A stretch of 64,000 bases of DNA from JAOUJD01 sp963726405 (GCA_963726405.1 CAVSCF010000010.1:37189-101188), one strand, 5' to 3'; counted from the stretch's first letter, positions 53,901-62,076 are shown. The notes: generated from the letters alone by a model not told the origin. Numbers and translations are program-made.

Positions 53901-54678
53901 CACACGCGGCTCTGCAAGGGTCTACCTGTCCACGTGCAGCGAGCGGTTGGCGCGTGACGTCGCGGCGCTGCTGCTGCGCCTGGGCATCGTCGCGCGGCTG
54001 CGGTGGGTGGCACAGCGCGGCGGGCGGCCGGTGTGGAACGTCGACGTCAGCGGACAGGAGGCGCAGTCGCGATTCCTGACGGTGGTGGGCGCGTTCGGTC
54101 CGCGGGCCGCGCCTGCCGAAGCGCTTCGGCAGAAGCTGGCAACGACGCAGGCAGGCACCAACGTCGACACGCTGCCACGCGAAGTCTTCGAGATTGCGAA
54201 GCGCGAGATGACCGCGCTGGGACTGAGTCAGCGTGCCATGGCGCAGGCGCGCGGAACCTCCTACGGCGGGTCCTCGCATTTCATGTTCTCGCCCAGCCGT
54301 GCCGTCGTGCTCGACTACGCGCGCCATCTTGGCAGCGGCGAGTTGTCGATGTGGGGCGAGTCCGACCTGTTCTGGGACACCGTGGTCGCCGTGGACGCGC
54401 AGGGGGAGGAAGAGGTCTACGACCTCACCGTGCCGGGCCCGGCGTGCTGGCTTGCGGATGGAATCGTGACGCACAACTCGGGCGCGATCGAGCAGGACGC
54501 TGACCTCATCCTGTTCATCTACCGGGACGAGGTCTACAACCCGGACACGAACGACAAGAACGTCGCCGAGATCATCATCGGCAAGCAGCGCAACGGCCCG
54601 ATCGGACGCGTGAACCTGCGCTTCGACGGCCAGTACACCCGTTTCGAGAACCTGGCCCGCACGTCGAGCTATTCATGA
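50989..54678 (+). CDS. dnaB: Replicative DNA helicase DnaB, precursor with two inteins
   Basis: A 1229-residue precursor. After removal of two inteins (residues 227-575 and 743-1163) the three extein pieces (1-226, 576-742, 1164-1229) give a 459-residue DnaB, the normal size: N-terminal DnaB domain (about 12-115, PHSIEAEQSVLGGLLID), RecA-like motor with Walker A GRPAMGK|TSF, Walker B region LIIVDYLQLM and SDLRE|SGAIEQDAD near the end. The enzyme unwinds DNA at the fork, so splicing of both inteins should be essential. GTG 50989 matches the family N-terminus; the open frame upstream overlaps promoter sequence. Confidence 0.96.
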   Translation: MNQPLDPQLAAVRTPPHSIEAEQSVLGGLLIDNAAWDRIADLVGVGDFYRQDHKLIFGAISRLIDTGKPADAVTVFEALRNSGKVDDAGGLVYLNTLAQNTPSAANIRRYAEIVRERSVLRRLVTAGDEIATSALNPAGRDTKQILDDAETKVFQIAEEGARGRQGFQDIQPLLTKVVERIQELFERADPSDVTGVPTGYTDLDSKTSGFQPGDLVIVAGRPAMGKAQPLDALVKTRTSWKPIGELEVGDALASVDGAPSIVTGVFPQGVRAVQRITFSDGRSAECCDEHLWRVYYRTWPAPRLMTTAQIRCALERKRYQGRLWIDVPSGDFGHQDALPIHPWVLGALIGDGRLGGTSPLFSNADEPTLARMRECAGAGLELVHAGGVDWRIVQEHRGRLKGVQGSIENPLGKALRALGLWQIQSHEKFIPSEYLGARREDRLALLQGLLDTDGWVERWGSVRFTTTSRTLALQVVELVRSLGGWCSTSERTPKYTYKGEKRTGRPAYTLCISHQNARTLFSAPSKVERALENRTIQKRLTIRSVEVSREADCRCIAVSHPSRLYITNDYVVTHNTSFALNIGEHVAIDKGMPVAVFSMEMGATQLALRMLSSVGRLDQQRLRTGRLFDEDWPKLTAAIQKMHEAPIYIDETPAMTAIDLRARARRLARTCGRLGLIIVDYLQLMSGSSGSNENRATEISEISRGLKALAKELAVPVIALSQLNRTVESRTDKRPVMSDLRECVTGDTLVWLADGRRVPIAELVGTTPQVHAVTPSQRVVQTFSDAVWSVGRKPVLCMKLASGRMLRATAGHRVLTGNGWKELGECAVGERVALARRVPEPVQTQPWAESELVLFAHLVGDGSYVRHQPLRYTTASEDNSRVVREAAEAMGSTVTRHAGRGQWHQLVIAGNGSRWTPAGVGAWLKRLGVHGQRSHEKHLPESLFQVPDAQLALFLRHLWATDGCIAVRAPGTRGSARVYLSTCSERLARDVAALLLRLGIVARLRWVAQRGGRPVWNVDVSGQEAQSRFLTVVGAFGPRAAPAEALRQKLATTQAGTNVDTLPREVFEIAKREMTALGLSQRAMAQARGTSYGGSSHFMFSPSRAVVLDYARHLGSGELSMWGESDLFWDTVVAVDAQGEEEVYDLTVPGPACWLADGIVTHNSGAIEQDADLILFIYRDEVYNPDTNDKNVAEIIIGKQRNGPIGRVNLRFDGQYTRFENLARTSSYS
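51667..52713 (+). other. Intein 1 in DnaB: class 3-like, with LAGLIDADG endonuclease
   Basis: A 349-residue in-frame insertion between Lys and Thr of the Walker A loop (GRPAMGK | TSFALN). Its first residue is Ala, so the normal N-terminal nucleophile is missing. The class 3 signature is present: Trp66 in block B (DEHLW, with His64), Cys329 in block F (CRCIAV) and Thr347 in block G (VVTHN), with Asn349 last and Thr as the +1 residue. The LAGLIDADG motifs are LGALIGDG (119-126) and LLQGLLDTDG (219-228), so a homing endonuclease is probably intact. Confidence 0.9.
53215..54477 (+). other. Intein 2 in DnaB: class 1, with LAGLIDADG endonuclease
   Basis: A 421-residue in-frame insertion between SDLRE and SGAIEQ. 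It starts with Cys1 (CVTGDTLVWLADG), has block B Thr67 and His70 (TAGHRVLT), block F EEVYDLTV and ends GIVTHN before Ser as +1 residue, the standard class 1 layout. Two endonuclease motifs, LFAHLVGDGS (from 112) and LFLRHLWATDG (from 211), are preserved. A region of about 60 residues between the second motif and block F (around 310-370) may contain a DNA-recognition part. Confidence 0.92.
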
Positions 54679-55349
54679 CCGCGCAGTTCGTGCCGGAACG
54701 CAGCGAGCGCCGTCGGCCGGTGCGCAGCATCCTGCGGCGCCTGATTCCGCGCGATCGCCGCTTTGTCCCGCTGTTCGAAACCCAGGCCGGCCTGTGCGTC
54801 GACGGCATCGAAGCGCTCGCCCAGCTGCTCGCCGACGTCCGGGATCCGGCGGGCCGCGTGCGCGACATCGAGGCGATCGAGAAGAGGGCCGATGGCGTTG
54901 TCGACGAGACGCTGGCGCTGGTGCGCCGTTCGCTGTTCCCGCCGTTTCCGCGCTCGGCCATCCACGGCCTCATCAATCGCCTCGACGACGTGCTCGACCT
55001 CACCGAGGACGTGGCGCAGTCGCTGCACCTCTATCACGTCACGGCCGTGACCGCCGACGCGCAGCGCCTCGCCGACCTCGCCGTGCAGGCTGCACGCAAG
55101 CTGAAGGAGGCCGTGAGCGCGCTGTGCGCGAGCGACGATCCGCGCCCGACGCTCGCGCTCTGCGGGGAGGTCGACGAGCTGGAGGCGCAGGCGGACCATG
55201 TGATGCGCGCGGCCATGTCGCGCCTGTTCCGCGAAGAGCAGGACGCGCGCCAGCTCGTGAAGCTGCGCTCGATCTACGAACTGCTCGAGGAACTCACCGA
55301 CAAGTGCAAGCACGCGGCGGCCGACGTCGAGGCGCTCGCGCTGCGTTGA
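54675..55349 (+). CDS. DUF47 (PhoU-like) phosphate transport regulator
   Basis: A 224-residue, all-helical protein of the DUF47/TIGR00153 family, structurally related to PhoU, with conserved acidic patches such as EAIEKRADGVVDE and GEVDELEAQADHV that bind metals in relatives. Members usually sit beside a PiT phosphate transporter gene; none is present here. The start overlaps the dnaB stop (ATGA). Confidence 0.85.
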   Translation: MTAQFVPERSERRRPVRSILRRLIPRDRRFVPLFETQAGLCVDGIEALAQLLADVRDPAGRVRDIEAIEKRADGVVDETLALVRRSLFPPFPRSAIHGLINRLDDVLDLTEDVAQSLHLYHVTAVTADAQRLADLAVQAARKLKEAVSALCASDDPRPTLALCGEVDELEAQADHVMRAAMSRLFREEQDARQLVKLRSIYELLEELTDKCKHAAADVEALALR

Positions 55350-55361
55350 ACAAGGTTCGGC

Positions 55362-55841
55362 ATGACTGAACTTCTCTGGATCCTGGCGGTCGTCCTTGTG
55401 ATCGTCGGCCTCGTCGGCACCGTCCTTCCTGCCCTTCCCGGAGTCCCGCTGATCTTCATCGGCGTGCTCGTGGCCGCCTGGGCGGAAGACTTCCAGCGCA
55501 TCACGGGCCTGACGATCGCAGTGCTCGCGGTGCTGGCCGTGATCGGGGTGGTGATCGACTACGTCGCGGCCTCGATGTCGGCCAGGCGGGCGGGCGCGAG
55601 CCGGGCCGGGATCATCGGCGCCGCGATCGGCACCGTCGCCGGGATCGTGACCGGCCTGTGGGGCCTGCTCTTCATGCCGCTCGTCGGCGCGGCCATCGGC
55701 GAGTTCATCTCGCACAGGGACGCGCTGCGCGCCGGTCGGGTCGGCGTTGCCACCTGGGTGGGACTGCTGGTCGGTACGGTCGTGAAGCTCGCCGTCGCCT
55801 TCACGATGATCGGCGTGTTCGTCGCCGCGATCGCGCTGTAG
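55362..55841 (+). CDS. DUF456 family membrane protein
   Basis: A 159-residue, strongly hydrophobic protein with about four to five membrane helices and Gly-rich segments (VLPALPGVPLIFIGVLVAAW, GAAIGEFI), the DUF456 pattern. The glycine-zipper-like repeats around residues 85-110 are typical. Function unknown. It starts 12 bases after the DUF47 gene, so it is probably in the same transcript. Confidence 0.85.
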   Translation: MTELLWILAVVLVIVGLVGTVLPALPGVPLIFIGVLVAAWAEDFQRITGLTIAVLAVLAVIGVVIDYVAASMSARRAGASRAGIIGAAIGTVAGIVTGLWGLLFMPLVGAAIGEFISHRDALRAGRVGVATWVGLLVGTVVKLAVAFTMIGVFVAAIAL

Positions 55842-56029
55842 GAACCCGGGGGCGGGAGTCAGCCTTCGCGACACGCGCGCCGGTCGCCCGCCCCGGGTGA
55901 ATCCGTCCAGTGACCCGCTTCATTTGACCGCTGTCACGTTCGCCCGTCTCCCGGCGGACGAATGCGTGAATAGACACTATCTTGATTCATGAGCGTGGCG
56001 AGCCACGCATGAACACGACGGAGTGCGTC

Positions 56030-57145
56030 ATGAAACTTGCCAGGATCGCCCTTGCCATCCTCGCCGCGGGGGCCGCCATGTCCGTGAGCGCGCAATCGCA
56101 CCTCACGCTGTACGGCATCATCGACATCGGCTATCTCTACACTGACCCGTCAAGCGGCTCGAGCACCAGTGAAGTGGCGGACGGCATCCAGTCGCAGTCC
56201 CGCTTCGGATTGCGCGGGGTCGAACGGTTGACGCCCAACCTCAATGCGGCCTTTACGCTCGAAGGCGGAATCGCCACGGACACGGGACAGTCGCAGCAGT
56301 CGAACCGGCTGTTCGGGCGACAGGCGTGGGCGGCGCTGGTGACGCAGGTCGGCGAGATCCGCCTGGGACGTCAGTACGGTCTGGGTTACGAGTACTTCCT
56401 GGCGGACACGTCTCCCTTCGGCACGACGTTCCGCGACGCCGGCACCGGCAACGTCTTTTCGTCCGCGTCGGGCCGTCTGATCTTCGACAACGTGCTGATG
56501 GTCCGCAGCGGCGATTTCGGTGGCCTGTCCGGCGCCGTCGGCTATTCGTTCAATGCGAACGGGACCGAGCAGGCCGGCGTGGGCAACAACACCAACGTGT
56601 GGACGGCCGGTGCCCGCTACCTCAGGGGCAATCTCTACCTCGCCGGCTCGTACGAGCGCTTCAACTGTCCAAGTACCACGACGGGCACGGCGTTCAACAC
56701 CTGCAACGGCGCCACGAAGGAGAGCCAGTCGCAATGGCAGGTCGGCGGCTCCTACGCGTTCTCCGCGTTCCGCGTCTATGGCATGTGGGGCGTCGAGGAG
56801 AACCAGTTCAACTTCTTCGCCGTCACGCCGGCGAAGCGGGCGCAGGTCTACGAGCTCGGCGTCAAGGCGAAACTCGTCGGCGGCGAACTGTTCGCGGCGT
56901 ACCAGGGCCGTAACGACGACTGGAACGCCGACCTCGACGTATGGGGCCTGGGTCTCACCTACCCGCTGTCACGACGCACGAACCTCTACACGTTCGTGTC
57001 GGACACCAGCGCCAACGACACGCCCACCGCACAGGTCGTCAGTGGCGGAGTGATCGTACGCGAGGGCTATACGGCCTCGCAGATCAGCACCTATCGCGAA
57101 CGCGACCGGCTGCAGTTCGGCGCGGGCATCCGGCACACGTTCTAG
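56030..57145 (+). CDS. Outer membrane porin (Gram-negative porin family)
   Basis: A 371-residue trimeric-porin-type protein: signal peptide MKLARIALAILAAGAAMSVSA, then SHLTLYGIIDIGYLY, RFGLRGVERL and LRLGRQYG-like repeats of the betaproteobacterial general porin family, ending in HTF with the C-terminal Phe needed by the BAM complex. It should form a 16-stranded barrel for small hydrophilic solutes. ATG 56030 is preferred because it begins the signal peptide and has GGAG 6 bases before it. The 188-base region upstream holds no gene. Confidence 0.92.
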   Translation: MKLARIALAILAAGAAMSVSAQSHLTLYGIIDIGYLYTDPSSGSSTSEVADGIQSQSRFGLRGVERLTPNLNAAFTLEGGIATDTGQSQQSNRLFGRQAWAALVTQVGEIRLGRQYGLGYEYFLADTSPFGTTFRDAGTGNVFSSASGRLIFDNVLMVRSGDFGGLSGAVGYSFNANGTEQAGVGNNTNVWTAGARYLRGNLYLAGSYERFNCPSTTTGTAFNTCNGATKESQSQWQVGGSYAFSAFRVYGMWGVEENQFNFFAVTPAKRAQVYELGVKAKLVGGELFAAYQGRNDDWNADLDVWGLGLTYPLSRRTNLYTFVSDTSANDTPTAQVVSGGVIVREGYTASQISTYRERDRLQFGAGIRHTF

Positions 57146-57189
57146 AGGACGGACCGGGCGCCGGTCAGGGCGCGTCATCGGCCATGGAT

Positions 57190-58296
57190 TCAGGGACGGC
57201 CCGTGCCGCCGCTTTCGCCGATGCGTGTTCCCTCCGGCGTGAACTGCGCGCCGCGGCTGTATTTCGCGCTGTCCGAGGAGGCCGCTTCGATGGCAAGCGC
57301 CTCGGCCTGCTCGAACGGGAGCGGAGTCTTCTCGAACTCGATCGCGAGAAGCTTCGTGGCCTCATCCAGCCGCACGCGATAGCGCCCGAGGTTGTAGAGA
57401 AGGTACATCGCGTACAGGTTGTCGGGATCCTCGTACTGGCCCTGTTCGCGGCGGAAGTCGCGCGACAGCACCGACGGAAAGCGATCCGGGAGGTCCTTGA
57501 AGAGGACCTTCTCCTCCTCGTGCGGGTCGACGTACGTGGAGGCGGGGTATTTGCGATACATCACCACGTCCATCGTGTAGCCCCGCGCGTTCCACTCCTT
57601 CATCAGCTTGAGGGCCATCTCGGTCGGGATGTTGGAGTTCAGCGCGGCCGCCAGCGGCCGGCCGGGCAGCACGAGCGGCCTGGAGATGTCGAGCGTCCTG
57701 TAGCCGGCACCGTAGCGGAACGCGGAGCCGATCGTCTTCGCGCAGTTCAGGCGCAGGTAGTCGTACTTGACCTCCCTGTCGTGGTACTCGGTATTCCTTG
57801 CGCGCCGGTGATAGTCATCGTTGATGCGCTGGAAGAAGTCCACGACGGCCTGTTTCTCGGCGGCCGGGACGCCGAACACGCGGATGCCGATCACCGATCG
57901 CTTGTAGACCTCGCCGAAGTCGAGGCCGAACGAGGCCGTTTCGCCGAGCGACGATGCGGTGCGGAACAGGTATTCCTTCTTCGGGATCGCGGCCATCAGG
58001 TTCTCCGTGTAGAACCCCACCGCGTGCTCGTCCGAGCGATCCGCGTAGAAGTTGGCGGAGTAGACGAGGTCGTCGTTCGGTGCGCGGTCGCGCACGCCAA
58101 GGGCGAGGTGGCCGGCGGAGCCACCCTTCGATGTGCCGAAGCTGATGAACAGTTCGAGGTCGTACGCGTCCTTGCGCAGGACGCCGACGATCTCTTCGAT
58201 GTTCGCCGGCTCCGGGCCGCCGCGGGAGCCGAAGTCGGCGGCGACCGCGGGCGCGGCGAGGAGTGCGGCCGCAAGGCAGAGCAGGCGTCGAAACAT
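57190..58296 (-). CDS. Secreted protein with DUF4105-like His/Cys motifs, unknown function
   Basis: A 368-residue protein with a clear signal peptide (MFRRLLCLAAALLAAPAVAA). Two conserved-looking spots, GHLALGV (residues about 63-69) and LRLNCAKTIG (about 185-194), resemble the His and Cys spots of periplasmic DUF4105-like, NlpC/P60-type proteins, which suggests a cysteine hydrolase fold; this is only tentative. The rest is charged and soluble. It starts 4 bases after the exchanger gene stop on the same strand. A GTG at 58308 is an alternative start. Confidence 0.6.
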   Translation of the reverse strand: MFRRLLCLAAALLAAPAVAADFGSRGGPEPANIEEIVGVLRKDAYDLELFISFGTSKGGSAGHLALGVRDRAPNDDLVYSANFYADRSDEHAVGFYTENLMAAIPKKEYLFRTASSLGETASFGLDFGEVYKRSVIGIRVFGVPAAEKQAVVDFFQRINDDYHRRARNTEYHDREVKYDYLRLNCAKTIGSAFRYGAGYRTLDISRPLVLPGRPLAAALNSNIPTEMALKLMKEWNARGYTMDVVMYRKYPASTYVDPHEEEKVLFKDLPDRFPSVLSRDFRREQGQYEDPDNLYAMYLLYNLGRYRVRLDEATKLLAIEFEKTPLPFEQAEALAIEAASSDSAKYSRGAQFTPEGTRIGESGGTGRP

Positions 58297-58300
58297 GATG

Positions 58301-59405
58301 TCAGGCACCGGTGGGCGGCAGCAGGTACAGCGTCATGGCAAAGATGAAGTACACGGTCAGGACGAGCACGCCGATGAACCACGCGGATTTTCCGCTGTTC
58401 GTGACGAACGCAGCGGTGAGCGTCGCGATCATCATCATCACTATGGCCCCACGCCAGAACTGCAGGTCCATCGGCGTCGGCCCGATCACGTAGCTCAGCA
58501 GCACGAGTACTGGAGCGACGAACAGCGCGATCTGCGAGGCGCTTCCGAGCGCGATCCCCACGCTGAGGTCGAGCCGGTTCTTGCGCGCCGCCGCGAACGC
58601 CGACGCCATCTCGGCCGCGGCGCCGACGAGCGCCACGACGATGAAACCGACGAACGCCGGGGTCATGCCGAAGGACTCGGCGGCCTCCTGCACCGACGCG
58701 ACGAAGACTTCGCTGACGAGGGCCACGATCACGGTAACGACGGCCAGCGTGGTGAGCGCGAGCGCCATCGGCCACGGCGCCTCGTGCTCGTCGTCCGGTT
58801 CGGCATGCGCGGCGCTCGCGAACATCTCCTTGTGGGTCTTCAGGGAGAACAGCATGCCCAGCGCGTAGACGACGATCAGCAGAACGGCCAGCCCCAGGCT
58901 GAGTTTCGTCATGAACTCGCCGCGGGCCGACTCCTCCAGGCCCGAAGTCGCGGACGGAATCAGCAGCGCCACGGTGGCGAGGAACAGCAGGCCGGCCTGG
59001 ATGCGTGCGCCCACCCGGTTGAATTCCTGCGTGTGATGCTTCAAGCCCGCCAAGCAGGAAACACGCGCCGAGCATGAACAGCGTGTTGGTGACGATCGCC
59101 CCGGCGATCGAGGCCTTCACCAGCATGTACTGCCCGGCCTTCAGCGCGGTGAGCGCGATGACCAGTTCGGTGAGATTTCCGAGAGTCGCATTGAGCAGGC
59201 CTCCCGCGGCATCGCCGGTCTTGGCGGCCACGGCTTCCGTGGCATGGCTCAGCAGGGCCGCAAGCGGGACGATCGCAAGGACGGAAAGAACGAACAGCAG
59301 CGTATGCGACTGCGGCCGGACCCGCTCGACGACGAACACGACCGGCACAAACGCGAGCAGCCACAGCAGCGGCTGGTGCCGGATCTCTTTCACCAGGACG
59401 TTCAT
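58301..59405 (-). pseudogene. Ca2+/H+ exchanger (CAX/ChaA family), single-base frameshift
   Basis: The first part, from ATG 59405, reads MNVLVKEIRHQPLLWLL and contains the alpha-1 repeat GGLLNATLGNLTELVIA; the second, in another frame, continues from HHTQEFNRVGARIQAG and contains the alpha-2 repeat VGAAAEMASAFAAA. They join if one base is removed near 59042, giving about 367 residues and eleven membrane helices, the normal size. The protein would exchange Ca2+ (or other cations) for protons at the inner membrane. It is either a broken gene or a sequence error. Confidence 0.85.
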
Positions 59406-59449
59406 GGTCGGCCCCCCTGGCCGTGCACGCGCCGCATCCGCGCGTCCTT

Positions 59450-59905
59450 CTATGGTCGCGCCGCTTCTTTGGACGCGAGCGACTTCTGCATCGAGTCCTG
59501 GAAAGCGACGATCAGTGTCGCGGTGGACGCGCCGATCATCAGTGCGCCGTTGATCGCCTCCAGCGGCCCCAGCAGCCGGTGGCGGACGGACATCACGATG
59601 TCGCCGTAGCCCAGCGTCGCGAAATTCACGGCCGAGTGATAGAACGCATCGCCGTACTGCTGGAACTCGCCGAGCAGGCGGAACAGCAGGGCCCAGACCG
59701 CGACCTGGGCGAGGTTTCCTGCGGTGAGCAGCATCATCACCCCGGTGATCACGCCCGTGGTCGCCCAGAACGATCGCGACGTCAGAGCCAGGTCCTTGCG
59801 CTTGTAGTAGTCCATGGCAGCGCTGATCAGCAGCGCCTGCAGCAGCAGGCACGCCGCCATCATCGGCACGCCGAGCAGGAAGTTGTTGAGCAGGTTCTGG
59901 TTCAT
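59450..59905 (-). CDS. Two-TM potassium-channel-like protein
   Basis: A 151-residue membrane protein with an N-terminal helix (about 7-29), a second near 48-70, and a pore segment with the selectivity filter TLGYGDI followed by a final helix; this is the Ion_trans_2 pattern. It lacks a nucleotide- or RCK-type regulatory domain. It lies upstream of the Ca2+/H+ exchanger on the same strand (44-base gap), so cation balance may be the common theme. ATG 59905 was chosen because it opens the first membrane helix. Confidence 0.75.
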   Translation of the reverse strand: MNQNLLNNFLLGVPMMAACLLLQALLISAAMDYYKRKDLALTSRSFWATTGVITGVMMLLTAGNLAQVAVWALLFRLLGEFQQYGDAFYHSAVNFATLGYGDIVMSVRHRLLGPLEAINGALMIGASTATLIVAFQDSMQKSLASKEAARP

Positions 59906-60046
59906 GGGCGTCGTCGAGCTTGCTCGAAGGTAACAGCTTCGGGAGAGCTGCAACACGCGCCTGTCGCGAATTGCTAGGACGCTGTGGGAGGCGTGGCACA
60001 GCATCGACGCGCCAATCTCGGGCGCATCGCAGGCAGGGAGGAATCC

Positions 60047-60640
60047 ATGCGTTGCAGGCAAAACGGCGCGGGCCGAACTTCAATATCCGCTGCGGTCGAT
60101 CGGGCGACGGTCGCCTCGATCGCTTTCGTCGCGTGCGTCGCTGCACTGGCCGCGACCGGGTGCCGTCCCGCGCCACCGGAACCGTCGGTCCCTGCCAACG
60201 CCTCGGAGTGGCGCGAGTTCACCGGAACGTGGACGGCGGCAGGCAACCGGTACGTCATCGCGCTCGGCATGGACCGCAAGGCGTCGGTGGCGACACTCAA
60301 GGGCTCGCTCGTCCTGTCCGGCCCGTCGAGACCGAATGCCGGTTATCGCGCGGAGGTGGTCGTGTTCAACGACAGCGCGACCGGGATGGTCGGCCGGGCC
60401 GTCTGGACCGACGAGCGCGGCGATCAGGCCTGGAGCGAACTGCGCGGCGAGGGAACGGCCACCGGCAACCGGATCGTCGGAACCTTCGTCGCCGGCACGG
60501 GCCGCTATGCCGGCATCAGCGGCGACTACGAGTTCGCATGGCGCTTCGTCCTCGAGGGAGAGGACGGCGTCGTCCAGGGCCAGTCGGAAGGCCTGAAGGG
60601 TCGCGTGCGGATCGGGCCGGCGGAAAAGGGACGGCAATGA
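60047..60640 (+). CDS. Putative lipoprotein with beta-barrel-like repeats
   Basis: A 197-residue protein: a rather polar N-terminus of about 20 residues, a hydrophobic stretch and lipobox LAATGC (Cys39), so export and lipidation are likely. The mature part has the pattern RGEGTATGNRIVGTFVAGTG followed by YAGISGDYEF, similar to allene-oxide-cyclase-type barrels, but I am not sure. GGGAGGAA lies before ATG 60047. Its stop overlaps the transporter start (ATGA), so the two are probably coupled. Confidence 0.6.
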   Translation: MRCRQNGAGRTSISAAVDRATVASIAFVACVAALAATGCRPAPPEPSVPANASEWREFTGTWTAAGNRYVIALGMDRKASVATLKGSLVLSGPSRPNAGYRAEVVVFNDSATGMVGRAVWTDERGDQAWSELRGEGTATGNRIVGTFVAGTGRYAGISGDYEFAWRFVLEGEDGVVQGQSEGLKGRVRIGPAEKGRQ

Positions 60641-62040
60641 ACTTCGAGCCGCGCATGCTGCCCCGTCGTCTCCTGCCGTTCGCGATCGCCATCGGCATCT
60701 GGCTCGTGCCCGTTCCCGCCGGCCTCACGGCGCCAGCCTGGCACCTCTTCGCGATCTTCGTCGCGTCCATCGCCGCCGTGCTGGTCGGCGCCTTCCCGTT
60801 GCTGACGTCGACCATGCTCGCCGTTGCCGCCGCCGTGCTGACCGGCACCGTCACGGCCGCGAAGGCCTTCGGCGGCTTCGCCAATCCGAGCGTCCTGCTC
60901 GTCGTTGTCGCATTTCTCGTCGCGCAGGCGGTCGTGAAGTCCGGCCTCGGCCGGCGCATCAGCCTGTTCATGGTCAGCCGCTTCGGCGGCTCCTCACTCG
61001 GTCTCGCCTACAGCATCGTGCTCACCGACGCCGCCATCGCCCCGGCATTTCCGAGCAACACGGCGCGCGGCGGCGTGCTGTTCCCGATCGTGCTGTCGGT
61101 GGCGCAGGGATCCGGATCCCGCCCTGACGATCCCGAGGGGCGCCGGCTCGGCGGCTACCTGATGTTCTGCGGCATGGCGAGTCTCGCCGTGTCGTCCGCA
61201 CTCTGGATGACGGCGACGTCGGCCAACCCGATCGGACTGCAGGTCGTGAAGGAATTCGGGCTCGAGATCGGATTCGGCAAGTGGCTGCTCGTGTCCTGCG
61301 TGCCGTCGCTGGCGGCGATTCTGGCGCTGCCATGGGTCATCGCGAAAATCTATCCGCCGCGCGTCGGCCGCACGCCGGAGGCGCCGCTCGCGGCCCGCAA
61401 GTCGCTCGCCGAGATCGGGCCGCTGTCGCGCGACGAATGGATCACCGCCGTCGTGTTTGCGGTGATGGTCGGCGGATGGGTCCTGGCCGACACGCTGAGC
61501 CTCAACGTGACGAGCATCGCGTTCGCCGGACTGGGCGTGCTGCTGATGATGCGCGTGCTCACCCTGGCCGACATTGCCACTCAGGGCGACACCCTGACGA
61601 CCTTCCTGTGGCTAGCGGTGCTCTTCGCGCTGAGCGGTCAGCTGAACGAACTCGGGTTCATGGGTTACGCGGGACAACTCCTCGCCGCGCAGTTGGGTGG
61701 CCTGTCCTGGCCGGTGACGTACGTGCTGCTGGTCGTCATCTACGTCGCCATCCACTACATGTTCGTCAGCCAGTCTTCGCAGGTGCTCGCGCTCCTTGGC
61801 GTGTTCCTCGACGTCGGCATTCGTGGCGGCGTGCCGGCGCCCCTGATGGCCTTCGCGCTGCTCTTCGCCAGCAGCTACTTCTCCGTGATCACGCCGCAGG
61901 CCGGCAGCCAGAACGTGATCTTCGTGGGAAGCGGATATCTCGAACAGCGCGAGCTCTACATGCTCGGGCTGCTGATCACGCTGTTCTTCATGGTCGTCTA
62001 CCTCTCGCTGGGGACGGCGTGGATACTGCTTGTGACCTGA
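60637..62040 (+). CDS. DASS-family (SLC13) anion:sodium or anion exchange transporter
   Basis: A 467-residue membrane protein with about twelve helices and the DASS signature motifs: PSNTARGGVLFPI (residues about 140-152) and SYFSVITPQAGSQN near 415. Members carry dicarboxylates, citrate or sulfate-like anions. It begins inside the end of the lipoprotein gene, which may act with it. Another DASS gene is encoded convergently at 62124. Confidence 0.88.
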   Translation: MNFEPRMLPRRLLPFAIAIGIWLVPVPAGLTAPAWHLFAIFVASIAAVLVGAFPLLTSTMLAVAAAVLTGTVTAAKAFGGFANPSVLLVVVAFLVAQAVVKSGLGRRISLFMVSRFGGSSLGLAYSIVLTDAAIAPAFPSNTARGGVLFPIVLSVAQGSGSRPDDPEGRRLGGYLMFCGMASLAVSSALWMTATSANPIGLQVVKEFGLEIGFGKWLLVSCVPSLAAILALPWVIAKIYPPRVGRTPEAPLAARKSLAEIGPLSRDEWITAVVFAVMVGGWVLADTLSLNVTSIAFAGLGVLLMMRVLTLADIATQGDTLTTFLWLAVLFALSGQLNELGFMGYAGQLLAAQLGGLSWPVTYVLLVVIYVAIHYMFVSQSSQVLALLGVFLDVGIRGGVPAPLMAFALLFASSYFSVITPQAGSQNVIFVGSGYLEQRELYMLGLLITLFFMVVYLSLGTAWILLVT

Positions 62041-62076
62041 AGCGCGTGCCGGGCTGGGCGAGATCCACAAACAGAA

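Noticed and set aside
50305..54474. A 1389-codon open frame on the minus strand across rplI and dnaB
   Set aside because: Antisense shadow of dnaB and its inteins; composition is typical of reverse-frame translation and no motif is recognisable.
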